15,105 bases of DNA, taken from Natrialbaceae archaeon Tc-Br11_E2g1. Lineage in GTDB: Archaea > Halobacteriota > Halobacteria > Halobacteriales > Natrialbaceae. The notes beneath the pieces were generated by a model. It saw only the letters and a program-made list of their open reading frames with translations, did no database searches and was not told the origin of the DNA. The stretch spans positions 1 to 15,105 of the forward strand of contig LKNC01000031.1 in NCBI GenBank assembly GCA_001564255.1, read 5' to 3'. Shown here piece after piece: positions 1-6,780 of this stretch. The translations under genes and the position numbers were made by a program. Within the stretch, counting starts at the first letter, position 1. Each line of letters begins with the position of its first letter.

Positions 1-369
1 AACGTCGTCACCGTCGCCGACACGGAGAAGTTCATGAAACAGCGCTACGGCGCCGTCCACCGCGCGATGGACGCCGAGAAGTGGGGCGTCATCTTCTGTA
101 CCAAGATCGGGCAGGGACGCTGGGAGAAAGCAGAGCAGATCCTCGAGGACAACGACGACGCCTACCTCATCACGATGGACGAGGTCACCCCCGACCGGTT
201 GCGAAACTTCGACATGGACGCGTTCGTCAACACCGGCTGTCCCCGGGTCACGACCGACGACGGGCCACAGTTCCACAAGCCGATGCTCACCCCCGGCGAG
301 TACGAGATCGCCGTCGGGAACGAGCCCCTCGAGGACCTCTCGTTCGACACCTTCCACGGGACCTGGTGA
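1..369 (+). CDS. dph2: Diphthamide biosynthesis protein Dph2, C-terminal part
   Basis: Dph2 is the radical-SAM-like [4Fe-4S] enzyme that transfers the 3-amino-3-carboxypropyl group of S-adenosylmethionine to a histidine of elongation factor aEF2, the first step of diphthamide synthesis in the cytoplasm. The frame is open from the first base of the window, so the N-terminal part lies outside. The 122 residues seen hold the end of the third domain. The motif NTGCPR (Cys at residue 80 of the visible part) carries the last of the three cluster cysteines. The stretch IFCTKIGQGR before it and the closing FHGTW fit archaeal Dph2. The methionine at base 34 is internal and not a start. A strong hairpin follows the stop at once. 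Family assignment is confident from the motif; only the truncated length limits it. Confidence 0.9.
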   Translation, partial: NVVTVADTEKFMKQRYGAVHRAMDAEKWGVIFCTKIGQGRWEKAEQILEDNDDAYLITMDEVTPDRLRNFDMDAFVNTGCPRVTTDDGPQFHKPMLTPGEYEIAVGNEPLEDLSFDTFHGTW

Positions 370-407
370 GACTGACCGACGAACCCCGAGGGTGTTCGTC
401 GGCAGTC
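370..407 (+). terminator. Strong hairpin directly after dph2
   Basis: A nine-base perfect stem (376-384 pairing with 394-402, loop 385-393) is extended by five more pairs (370-374 with 403-407) across one bulged A at 375. It begins on the base after the dph2 stop codon. It is not followed by a clear T run, so it may act as an mRNA 3' end, a processing or stability element, or a weak terminator. The pairing is read directly from the sequence; the role is inferred. Confidence 0.55.
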
Positions 408-493
408 CTGTCCGCTCTGGTTGGCCGTATTCGGGCCACTCCTCGCCGACTCCCGTCCGGTAACTCGTGGCCCTCCGTCCACACAGTTGTATG

Positions 494-499
494 TTATAT
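494..499 (+). promoter_or_regulatory. TATA box of the alpha/beta hydrolase gene
   Basis: TTATAT lies about 28 bases before the ATG at 524, the spacing expected if transcription starts at or beside the start codon (leaderless). No Shine-Dalgarno sequence precedes this ATG. The rest of 408-523 shows nothing else I can name. Confidence 0.6.
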
Positions 500-523
500 C
501 AACGGTCGCTTCCAAACGTACCT

Positions 524-1120
524 ATGAGCGACGTACTCGTCCCCGGGGCTCGAGACGTCCGGGCGACCCTCGAGGAACCGGCCGAGGGAACCGACGCCGT
601 CGTCGTGGCCTGTCCACCCCATCCACAACACGGCGGGAACCGACGCGACCGGCGGCTTCGCGCGGTAAGCGAGACGCTCCTCGAGCGCTCGATCGCCTGC
701 CTTCGGATCGATTACGGCGGGTGGGACGAGGGCTACGGCGAACGAGAGGACGTCCGGAACGCGATCCGGTGGGCGGCCGATCGCTACGAACGGGTCGGCG
801 TCTTCGGCTACAGCTTCGGGGGCTCACAGGCCATCCTGGCGAGTGCGACCGTCGACCGTGAGATCGGCGCCGTCGCCGCGCTCGCCCCGGTCCCCCGACT
901 CGGCCCCGACCTCGAGGCGATCACTGCCCTCGAGGCACTCACCTGCTCGGTCTCGATCGTCTACGGCGAGCGCGACGGAACCGTCGAGTGGGAGCCGATC
1001 GTCGAACGGGCACGGGAACTCGGCCACCCGGCCGAGGGCGTTCCGGCGGATCACTTCTTCGTCGGCCAGGCCGGGAAGATCGCCCGGTTCGTCGGCGACT
1101 TTTTCCGGCGGGAACTCTAG
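524..1120 (+). CDS. Alpha/beta hydrolase (COG2945-like)
   Basis: This is a cytoplasmic serine hydrolase of 198 residues, close in layout to the small predicted hydrolases of COG2945. The oxyanion region reads PPHPQHGGN (31-39). The nucleophile elbow GYSFGG (95-100) has Ser97. Asp151 in GERDG and His177 in ADHFF complete the triad at the expected spacing. There is no signal peptide and no membrane segment. An in-frame ATG lies further upstream at 467, but the ATG at 524 fits the TATA box and the start of the conserved domain. The substrate cannot be told from the sequence; esterases and dienelactone-hydrolase relatives share this pattern. It converges on the next gene, and the two stop codons share the palindrome CTAG at 1117-1120. 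Confidence 0.82.
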   Translation: MSDVLVPGARDVRATLEEPAEGTDAVVVACPPHPQHGGNRRDRRLRAVSETLLERSIACLRIDYGGWDEGYGEREDVRNAIRWAADRYERVGVFGYSFGGSQAILASATVDREIGAVAALAPVPRLGPDLEAITALEALTCSVSIVYGERDGTVEWEPIVERARELGHPAEGVPADHFFVGQAGKIARFVGDFFRREL

Positions 1121-1488
1121 AGGGCCTCGATTTTCACCGCCGTCCCACCCTCGAGAGCAGAGAGCGGTCCGACGTCCTCGAGTCGGGCGACGACGTTCAC
1201 CGGCGAGGCCGCCCGGGGTTCGCCGTCCCGGCTCGCGGGGGTCTCCCCCCAGAACAGACAGAGCACGTTCCCCGCGGGCCAGTAGGCGATCGCCCCCTCG
1301 GGAACGACCTCCCGGGCGTTTTCGGCGGGCACGTCGACGGGAACGTCGAAGTATAACTCGTCGCCCCACCGGGTCGCCTGTCCCGAAAGCGGCAGGGCCG
1401 CCTCGAGGGCCGCGCGGGTTTCGGGGGCGTCGTCGGTCCAGGTCGCCTCGAGGTCGATGCCGGAAACGGTGATACGAAGGTCGCACAT
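1117..1488 (-). CDS. Cyclophilin-like fold protein (PF04126 type)
   Basis: A 123-residue cytoplasmic protein resembling the cyclophilin-like family once called DUF369, with a small beta-barrel related to cyclophilin but without the known proline isomerase active site. Visible family features are the central GDELYFDVP, the GAIAYWPAGNVLCLFWGETPAS segment (cited in part) and a closing block with SPVNVVARL. No catalytic residues can be assigned, and no biochemical role is established for these proteins as far as I know. It is the second gene of a minus-strand pair, 21 bases after the stop of the membrane protein gene, so it is probably co-transcribed. Its own stop overlaps that of the convergent hydrolase. 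Family assignment is from remembered motif patterns, hence moderate confidence. Confidence 0.7.
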   Translation of the reverse strand: MCDLRITVSGIDLEATWTDDAPETRAALEAALPLSGQATRWGDELYFDVPVDVPAENAREVVPEGAIAYWPAGNVLCLFWGETPASRDGEPRAASPVNVVARLEDVGPLSALEGGTAVKIEAL

Positions 1489-1509
1489 GGTCGACCCGAC
1501 GGCCCGGGC

Positions 1510-2403
1510 TCACTTCCCGTCGTCGGAGCCGCCTCGAGCCTGCGCTATTTCCTCGAGGACCGCGTCGGGGTCGTCGATCGCCGAGCGATCACCGCGGAGG
1601 TCAAAGAGGTGGCGTTCGAAGCGGAGTTCGTCGTCGGTGAGCCGGACGTCGAGGATCGACTCCCACGGGACGAACCGTGCGGTGCCCGACGTCTCGACGA
1701 CGACGCCGGCATCGTGGACCCGGAGCTCCGAACGTGGCCGGCCGAGCGTTTCGGAGAAGACCCCTCGCGTCGACTCGAGGTAGAGGACGGCCAGCGCGAG
1801 GCCGAGGAGCGATCCGCCGACTGCGATCGAGGTCCACCCCACGATCGGTGCGAACAGGGCCATCGCGAGGACACTCGAGAGGACGAGCTGTCGTCTGGCG
1901 GTCCCCCAGCCGAGTTCGACCCAGGTGCAGGTCGTCGCCGGTTCGTCCCCGCTCTGGGCCGTGACGTACCGCGCCCGGGCCATCGTGACGACACCGATCG
2001 CGGGGACGAGTGCGACCGTCGCAAGGACGGCGACGGCGACGACCGTCCGCGAGGTGAGGTCGGGATAGAGAGACGGGGCGGTGAACGTCACCGAACAGAG
2101 GACGACAGCGAGCGAGAGCGGGGGGAGAAACGGTATGGCCTGTCGCCGACGGTTTCGCCCGATCCGTGTGGGGAGGTCGTCGGGCCGGCCGACGAGGACC
2201 GCGAGGACGGCTACGGCGGTGAAGACGGTGGGCCCGATCGCGATCGCGACCTCACCGGGGACCTCGAGGAACGGAGCGACGAGCAAGCCGACGCCGGCGA
2301 CGAGACAGGTCGCGGAGAGCCCCATGTAGAACACGACGACAGTCCGGAACCCGGCGTCCGGCCCGTCCGCGTCCGTTATCGTCTCCCCGTTGTCGACGGT
2401 CAC
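1510..2403 (-). CDS. Membrane protein with PH-like C-terminal domain, haloarchaeal
   Basis: I do not recognise a named family. The 297-residue protein starts with a short acidic tail and then has about six hydrophobic segments, near residues 20-42, 48-70, 92-110, 118-140, 172-190 and 192-208. The C-terminal 90 residues are soluble. Their pattern, LRVHDAGVVVETSGTARFVP then WESILDVRLTDDELRFER, alternates beta strands as in bacterial PH-like domains, where a wall of strands precedes 'W..I..v'. The start is GTG, 28 bases behind a TATA element; no better ATG lies near. It heads a two-gene unit with the cyclophilin-like protein. A role at the membrane is likely, but no substrate or partner is visible. 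Confidence 0.65.
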   Translation of the reverse strand: MTVDNGETITDADGPDAGFRTVVVFYMGLSATCLVAGVGLLVAPFLEVPGEVAIAIGPTVFTAVAVLAVLVGRPDDLPTRIGRNRRRQAIPFLPPLSLAVVLCSVTFTAPSLYPDLTSRTVVAVAVLATVALVPAIGVVTMARARYVTAQSGDEPATTCTWVELGWGTARRQLVLSSVLAMALFAPIVGWTSIAVGGSLLGLALAVLYLESTRGVFSETLGRPRSELRVHDAGVVVETSGTARFVPWESILDVRLTDDELRFERHLFDLRGDRSAIDDPDAVLEEIAQARGGSDDGK

Positions 2404-2427
2404 TGGCGGAGGGTTTTCGCCCGTGAA

Positions 2428-2434
2428 CTAAAAG
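2428..2434 (-). promoter_or_regulatory. TATA box of the PH-like membrane protein operon
   Basis: On the minus strand the element reads CTTTTAG and is centred about 28 bases before the GTG at 2403, consistent with a leaderless transcript. Only about 80 bases separate it from the pyrG promoter on the other strand, so the two operons share a compact divergent control region (2404-2539). Confidence 0.5.
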
Positions 2435-2511
2435 TGACCCGGCGGGGCGACCGTTGGTGGTCGGGTCGGTGAGTGAGACACACTCCCGATCGCAGAGCGT
2501 ACCCGAAATCG

Positions 2512-2518
2512 TTTTCAA
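2512..2518 (+). promoter_or_regulatory. TATA box of the pyrG operon
   Basis: TTTTCAA is centred about 26 bases before the pyrG ATG, with a purine-rich GAAATC just before it that could serve as the BRE. No Shine-Dalgarno precedes the ATG. This fits leaderless transcription of the three-gene operon. Confidence 0.5.
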
Positions 2519-2539
2519 CCGTTCCCGCGCACACTCGGT

Positions 2540-4213
2540 ATGCCGACGGAACCGGACACCCATTATGACCCGTCTCTCGGGAAGAAGTTCATTTTCGTAA
2601 CCGGCGGGGTCATGTCTGGACTCGGAAAGGGAATCACGGCCGCGAGCACCGGCCGTCTCCTGAAAAACGCCGGGTTCGACGTGACCGCCGTGAAGATCGA
2701 TCCGTACCTGAACGTCGACGCGGGGACGATGAACCCCTTCCAGCACGGGGAGGTGTACGTGCTGAAAGACGGCGGGGAAGTCGACCTCGACCTGGGGAAC
2801 TACGAGCGGTTCCTCGACATCGACATGTCCTCCGATCACAACATCACCACCGGGAAGACCTACCAGCACGTCATCGAGAAAGAGCGTGCCGGGGACTACC
2901 TGGGGAAGACGGTCCAGATCATCCCACACGTTACGGACGACATCAAACGTCGCATCCGCGAGGCCGCCCAAGGAACCGACGTCTGTCTCGTCGAGGTCGG
3001 GGGCACAGTCGGTGACATCGAGGGGATGCCCTACCTCGAGGCGCTGCGTCAGTTCGCCCACGAGGAACCCGAAGAGAACGTCCTGTTCGTCCACGTCACC
3101 CTCGTTCCCTACTCGAAAAACGGCGAGCAGAAGACGAAACCGACCCAGCACAGCGTCAAGGAGGTCCGCTCGATCGGCCTCCAGCCCGACGTCATCGTCG
3201 GCCGGTGTGAGGACCGCCTCGAGTCCGCCACGAAAGAGAAGATCGCACTGTTCTGTGACATTCCCACGGAAGCGGTCTTCTCGAACCCCGACGTCGAGGA
3301 CGTCTATCACGTCCCGCTGATGGTCGAAGACGAAGGGCTCGACCAGTTCGTCTTAGAGCGCTTCGAGATGGAAGAGGAGGCACTTCCCCGTGGCCAGCGA
3401 GCGAACGAGTGGCGCGAGGTCGTCACGGCCGAGAAAGACGAGCAAGTCGACGTCGCGCTGGTCGGCAAGTACGACCTAGAGGACGCGTACATGTCGATCC
3501 ACGAGTCGCTGAAACACGCCGGCTTCGAACTCGGGGCCGACGTGACCGTCCACTGGGTTTCCGCGGGCGACCTCGAGGACGGCCACGACGGCGAACTCGC
3601 GGACGTCGACGCGGTCATCGTCCCGGGCGGGTTCGGGATGCGTGGCACCGAGGGCAAGATCGAGGCCGTCCGCTACGCCCGCGAGAACGATCTGCCCTTC
3701 CTCGGGCTCTGTCTTGGCTTCCAGATGGCCGTCGTCGAGTACGCCCGCAACGTCTTGGGCCTCGAGGACGCCCACTCGGCGGAGATGGTCGAAGACACGC
3801 CTCACCCGGTGATCGACATCTTGCCCGAACAGTACGAGGTCGAGGACATGGGTGGGACGATGCGTCTTGGCGAGCACACCACCGTGATCGAACCGGAGAC
3901 GCTGGCCTACGACCTCTACGAGGATACGTCCTGTACCGAGCGTCATCGCCACCGCTACGAGGTCAACCCCGAGTACTTCGATCAGTTCGAAGACGAAGAC
4001 CTGGTCTTCTCGGGTACCGCCGGCAACCGCATGGAGATCCTCGAACACGAGAACCACCCGTACTTCGTCGGCACGCAGTTCCACCCCGAGTACAGCTCCC
4101 GACCCGGAAACCCGAGCCCACCCTTCGTGGGACTCCTCGAGGGGGCCCTCGAGGGGCCGGGTCGTGAGACAGGCGACGCTGCGGACACGGAAGAAACGGA
4201 GGTAACCCACTGA
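2540..4213 (+). CDS. pyrG: CTP synthase
   Basis: PyrG makes CTP from UTP, ATP and glutamine, the last step of pyrimidine nucleotide synthesis. The 557 residues match the usual length. The N-terminal amidoligase domain has the P-loop GVMSGLGKG (23-31), the [20 protein letters not shown] block (52-71) and the UTP-site region [10 protein letters not shown] (152-161). The class I glutaminase domain has the oxyanion strand PGGFGMRG (362-369), the nucleophile Cys391 in GLCLGFQ, and His515 and Glu517 in FHPEY. All key residues are present, so the enzyme should be active. The last 20 residues form an acidic, poorly conserved tail. The stop overlaps the guaAB start by one base (TGATG), showing translational coupling and a single mRNA. 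Confidence 0.98.
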   Translation: MPTEPDTHYDPSLGKKFIFVTGGVMSGLGKGITAASTGRLLKNAGFDVTAVKIDPYLNVDAGTMNPFQHGEVYVLKDGGEVDLDLGNYERFLDIDMSSDHNITTGKTYQHVIEKERAGDYLGKTVQIIPHVTDDIKRRIREAAQGTDVCLVEVGGTVGDIEGMPYLEALRQFAHEEPEENVLFVHVTLVPYSKNGEQKTKPTQHSVKEVRSIGLQPDVIVGRCEDRLESATKEKIALFCDIPTEAVFSNPDVEDVYHVPLMVEDEGLDQFVLERFEMEEEALPRGQRANEWREVVTAEKDEQVDVALVGKYDLEDAYMSIHESLKHAGFELGADVTVHWVSAGDLEDGHDGELADVDAVIVPGGFGMRGTEGKIEAVRYARENDLPFLGLCLGFQMAVVEYARNVLGLEDAHSAEMVEDTPHPVIDILPEQYEVEDMGGTMRLGEHTTVIEPETLAYDLYEDTSCTERHRHRYEVNPEYFDQFEDEDLVFSGTAGNRMEILEHENHPYFVGTQFHPEYSSRPGNPSPPFVGLLEGALEGPGRETGDAADTEETEVTH

Positions 4214-5130
4214 TGGTAGATACAGAGACGTTCGTCCCGGAAGCAATCGAAGAGATCGAAGACGAAATCGGCGACGCGAACGCGGTCATCGCCCTCTCCG
4301 GGGGCGTCGACTCGAGTGTCGCCGCCGCGCTGGCCTACGAGGCCATCGGCGACCGACTCACCCCGGTTTACGTCGACACCGGCCTGATGAGACAGGGCGA
4401 AACCGAACAGATCGAGGAGACGTTCGCCTACATGGAGAGTCTGCGCGTCGTCGACGCCAAAGAGCGCTTTCTCGGCGCACTCGAGGGCGTCACCGATCCC
4501 GAGGAGAAACGCCACGTGATCGGCGAGGGGTTCATCCGCGAGTTCGAACGCGAGGCCACAGAGGCCGACGCGGACTATCTGGTCCAGGGGACGATCTACC
4601 CCGACCGCATCGAGAGCGAAGGCGGCATCAAGTCCCACCACAACGTCGGTGGCCTGCCCGAGGTCGTCGACTTCGAGGGTATCGTCGAGCCCGTCCGTGA
4701 CCTCTACAAAGACGAGGTCCGGGAGGTCGCCCGCCACCTCGGTCTCGAGGAACTCGTCGCCGAACGGATGCCGTTCCCCGGCCCCGGACTCGCCGTCCGC
4801 GTCATCGGCGAGGTCACAGAAGAGAAACTCGAGGTCGCCCGCCACGCCTGTCACGTCGTCGAGGAGGAACTCGAGGAGTACGACCCGTGGCAGGCGCTGG
4901 CCGCCGTCGTCGGGAAGGCGACGGGCGTCAAAGGTGATAACCGCGTCCACGGCTGGGTCGTCTCGGTTCGCTCGGTCGACTCAAGAGACGGGATGACCGC
5001 CCGCGCCCAGGAGATCGACTGGGAGACCCTCCAGCGCATCCAGTCCCGGATCACGGGCGGGAACGACAACGTCGCCCGCGTCGTCTACGACGTGACCCAC
5101 AAACCACCCGCGACCATCGAGTACGAGTGA
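4213..5130 (+). CDS. guaAB: GMP synthase, ATP-pyrophosphatase subunit B
   Basis: This subunit adenylates XMP and transfers ammonia to give GMP. Archaea often split GMP synthetase, and this 305-residue protein has only the synthetase half; the glutaminase subunit must be encoded elsewhere, as none lies in this window. The PP-loop SGGVDSS is at 29-35, the substrate segment GTIYPD at 126-131, IKSHHN at 139-144 and [11 protein letters not shown] at 186-196. The dimerisation domain ends with the classic [11 protein letters not shown]. Its ATG overlaps the pyrG stop by one base, so it is read from the same transcript, which links CTP and GMP supply. The next gene starts within or just after its stop. 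Confidence 0.96.
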   Translation: MVDTETFVPEAIEEIEDEIGDANAVIALSGGVDSSVAAALAYEAIGDRLTPVYVDTGLMRQGETEQIEETFAYMESLRVVDAKERFLGALEGVTDPEEKRHVIGEGFIREFEREATEADADYLVQGTIYPDRIESEGGIKSHHNVGGLPEVVDFEGIVEPVRDLYKDEVREVARHLGLEELVAERMPFPGPGLAVRVIGEVTEEKLEVARHACHVVEEELEEYDPWQALAAVVGKATGVKGDNRVHGWVVSVRSVDSRDGMTARAQEIDWETLQRIQSRITGGNDNVARVVYDVTHKPPATIEYE

Positions 5131-5132
5131 CA

Positions 5133-5462
5133 ATGCACGCCATCGTCGCCGGCGACGACGCCGACGGGATCGGCGACGCCCTCGAGACGGAGGACGTCTC
5201 GGTCACCCGCCTGGAACTCGAGGGCGACCACCTCACCCGTCCCGACTTAGAGGACGCGGGGATCGTCGACGCCGACCTGTACGTTCTGACGGACGTCTCA
5301 CAGGCGACGACGATTCCGATCGCGGTCGATCTCACCGACGACCTCCGGACGGTCGTCTACGCCGAGGACACGGTCCCGGAGTTCGTCCGGGGACAGCTCG
5401 ATCTGGCCATCGATCCCCGGCTCGTGGCGGCCGACGTGGTCGCCGAGGAACTGGTCGACTGA
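5133..5462 (+). CDS. Small Rossmann-like protein of the pyrG-guaAB operon (DUF7126-like)
   Basis: Function is unknown. The 109-residue acidic protein opens with MHAIVAGDDADGIGDALE, a beta strand and glycine loop like the start of TrkA-N or other Rossmann folds. A second half around ADLYVLTDVSQATTIPIA and LRTVVYAEDTVPEF recalls the nucleotide-binding pattern of KTN domains in short form. I recall similar haloarchaeal proteins labelled DUF7126, but cannot confirm it here. Two starts are possible: GTG at 5127, overlapping the guaAB stop as GTGA, or ATG at 5133, two bases after it. I prefer the ATG because the conserved fold starts there. The tight coupling to pyrG and guaAB suggests a link to nucleotide metabolism, by inference only. 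Confidence 0.72.
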   Translation: MHAIVAGDDADGIGDALETEDVSVTRLELEGDHLTRPDLEDAGIVDADLYVLTDVSQATTIPIAVDLTDDLRTVVYAEDTVPEFVRGQLDLAIDPRLVAADVVAEELVD

Positions 5463-5463
5463 T

Positions 5464-5476
5464 ACCGGGGGCCGGT
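5464..5476 (+). terminator. Short hairpin after the pyrG operon
   Basis: ACCGG and CCGGT pair across a three-G loop two bases after the operon's last stop codon. It is short and without a T run, so it is a weak candidate for the operon's 3' end. Confidence 0.3.
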
Positions 5477-5505
5477 GGTGAGTGCCCGTGGCATAGTATT
5501 AAGTC

Positions 5506-5512
5506 CTTATAG
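5506..5512 (+). promoter_or_regulatory. TATA box of the SDR gene
   Basis: CTTATAG is centred about 24 bases before the ATG at 5533. A second A/T-rich block, TATTAAGT at 5497-5504, sits about 33 bases before it and is the alternative. Either gives a leaderless or near-leaderless message. An out-of-frame ATG at 5526 is not used by any plausible protein. Confidence 0.55.
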
Positions 5513-5532
5513 ACCGTTGTACATAATGGACT

Positions 5533-6282
5533 ATGGTTACACTGCAAAACGCAACAGTGGTTATAACGGGCGCAGCGTCGGGGATGGGTCGAGCGATGGC
5601 CGTCGAGTTTGCCGAGGAAGGCTCGAACGTCGTCGTCGTCGACGTAGACGAGGACGGAACCGACGAAGTCGTCTCGGAAATCACCGACGATGGCGGAACA
5701 GCAATCGGCGTATTCGGGGACGTATCCGACACGGAAAGTGTCGAAACCGTCGTCGAAACAGCCCTAGAGGAGTACGGGACCATCGACGTCCTCGTGAACA
5801 ACGCGGGCATCCTGGATGACTTTGCGCCCGCCGGAGACACCTCCGACGACCTCTGGGACGCTGTCATCGGAGTCAATCTCGATGGCCCCTTCTATCTCAC
5901 GCGGGAGGCGCTTCCAGCACTCAAAGACGGGGACGAAGAGGGGATCGTCATCAATACCGCCTCTATCGCAGGCAAAGTTGCGGGCGGAGGCGGGGCCGCG
6001 TACACGGCCTCCAAACACGGACTCATTGGCCTCACCAAACACCTCTCTGAAGCCTACGGCCCGGACATCCGAGCCAACGCTATCTGCCCCGGGGCCGTCA
6101 AGACCGGGATGACCGACGACATGGAGGACGAACTCCAAGAGATGTCGGCGGTCACTCCCGCCGAACGCCCCGCAGACCCCGAGGAAATCGCTCGGGTCGC
6201 AACCTTCCTCGCAGGCGATGACTCGTCGTTCATCCACGGGACCCCCGTCAACGTTGACGGGGGAATGCTCGTAGACAAGTAA
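5533..6282 (+). CDS. Short-chain dehydrogenase/reductase (SDR)
   Basis: A classical cytoplasmic SDR of 249 residues, resembling the FabG / 3-oxoacyl reductase or glucose dehydrogenase type. The cofactor loop TGAASGMG is at 12-19. Asp37 at the end of the second strand favours NAD over NADP. NNAG is at 89-92. The catalytic tetrad is Asn115, Ser144, Tyr157 and Lys161 (YTASK), all present. The C-terminal PVNVDGG motif is also classical. The substrate cannot be read from the sequence. It is a single gene with its own promoter and a hairpin after it. It is the only gene of this size in the window with no CTCGAG hexamer and it uses more codons ending in A or T, which may mark later arrival. Confidence 0.9.
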   Translation: MVTLQNATVVITGAASGMGRAMAVEFAEEGSNVVVVDVDEDGTDEVVSEITDDGGTAIGVFGDVSDTESVETVVETALEEYGTIDVLVNNAGILDDFAPAGDTSDDLWDAVIGVNLDGPFYLTREALPALKDGDEEGIVINTASIAGKVAGGGGAAYTASKHGLIGLTKHLSEAYGPDIRANAICPGAVKTGMTDDMEDELQEMSAVTPAERPADPEEIARVATFLAGDDSSFIHGTPVNVDGGMLVDK

Positions 6283-6305
6283 CGCCGAACCCGCCGTTTA
6301 CCTCC

Positions 6306-6332
6306 GGTGGTCAGCGACGTGTTGTGACCACC
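6306..6332 (+). terminator. Hairpin downstream of the SDR gene
   Basis: GGTGGTCA (6306-6313) pairs perfectly with TGACCACC (6325-6332) across an 11-base loop, 23 bases after the SDR stop. It is probably the 3' end structure of that transcript. No T tract follows. Confidence 0.4.
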
Positions 6333-6365
6333 ACGCCAGTTCTCCACGCCGAACGGTCGGGGATC

Positions 6366-6390
6366 CACCGCGGGCGGAACGCTCGCGGTG
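6366..6390. repeat. Seven-base inverted repeat in the non-coding stretch
   Basis: CACCGCG (6366-6372) and CGCGGTG (6384-6390) flank an 11-base spacer, the same spacer length as the hairpin 60 bases upstream. A GACCACC copy just after it (6394-6400) repeats part of that first hairpin's right arm. Confidence 0.35.
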
Positions 6391-6500
6391 TATAGACCAC
6401 CAGTCGATCGGGGCACAACCCATACAGTTCGTTCGTAGGGCCTCGATCGCTCGAGTACGCAACAAGTGATTGTTTCGCCCCGTGAATCAACGAACGTCCG

Positions 6501-6542
6501 GTGTGAACTGTCTCACACGGTTTTACGGCCGGTTAAACTGTC
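6501..6542. promoter_or_regulatory. Dyad and AACTGTC repeats by a TATA-like element
   Basis: GTGTGA and TCACAC (6501-6506 and 6513-6518) flank ACTGTC. The heptamer AACTGTC occurs at 6506-6512 and again at 6536-6542, exactly 30 bases apart. Between them lie GTTTTACG (6520-6527) and GGTTAAACT (6531-6539), which look like TATA elements. The first is about 27 bases before a GTG at 6550 that opens a short, unconvincing frame. This looks like a promoter with an operator pair, but there is no recognisable gene behind it. Confidence 0.3.
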
Positions 6543-6748
6543 CTAAAGCGTGACCGAACTCGAGGAAACCGTCGAATACCGTCTCCCCCGTTCAAGTACC
6601 ATCGGCCGGAAGCGATGGATGGAGGTCGACGGGTACACCCCCCGGAGGCACCCATTGCCTCGTCGATCCCGCGACTTCCAGCAACCCCCCCACCACAGCG
6701 CCCTTCCCCCACCATTGTCACACCACGGGCGTTTTTCCCGCTTGTCGC

Positions 6749-6776
6749 TGGTGGGCCCACCCCCCAGGGCCCACCA
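6749..6776 (-). terminator. Ten-base-pair hairpin at the 3' end of the cyclo-ligase gene
   Basis: TGGTGGGCCC (6749-6758) pairs perfectly with GGGCCCACCA (6767-6776), loop eight bases. It begins four bases beyond the minus-strand stop of the cyclo-ligase gene. On the minus strand it is not followed by T residues, so it is more likely an RNA 3'-end or stability structure than a textbook intrinsic terminator. Confidence 0.5.
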
Positions 6777-6780
6777 CACC

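Larger units (their letters stand above)
6283..6780. other. Long non-coding stretch with several dyads
   Basis: About 500 bases between the SDR gene and the converging cyclo-ligase gene. I see no credible protein here: the open frames are rich in Pro, Arg and His and lack the acidic bias of the neighbours. It holds hairpins at 6306-6332, 6366-6390, 6501-6518 and 6749-6776, and a spaced inverted pair CGTTCGT/ACGAACG (6430-6436 and 6490-6496). The right half (6640-6780) is unusually rich in C runs on the plus strand. It could be a decayed gene, an untranslated RNA or the scar of an insertion. Confidence 0.5.

Noticed and set aside
1609..2472. 287-codon plus-strand open frame opposite the PH-like membrane protein gene
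   Set aside because: Rich in Arg, Gly and Asp with low complexity. It mirrors the GC-rich complement of the real gene, whose hydrophobic segments are coherent.
2252..3310. 352-codon minus-strand frame across the pyrG start
   Set aside because: It is antisense to highly conserved PyrG motifs and crosses two promoters; an artefact of high GC.
3982..4950. 322-codon minus-strand frame opposite pyrG and guaAB
   Set aside because: Antisense to conserved enzymes and no recognisable domain.
6505..6515. Bases resembling a 23S rRNA segment (GAACTGTCTCAC)
   Set aside because: The match stops after about a dozen bases and nothing around it resembles rRNA.
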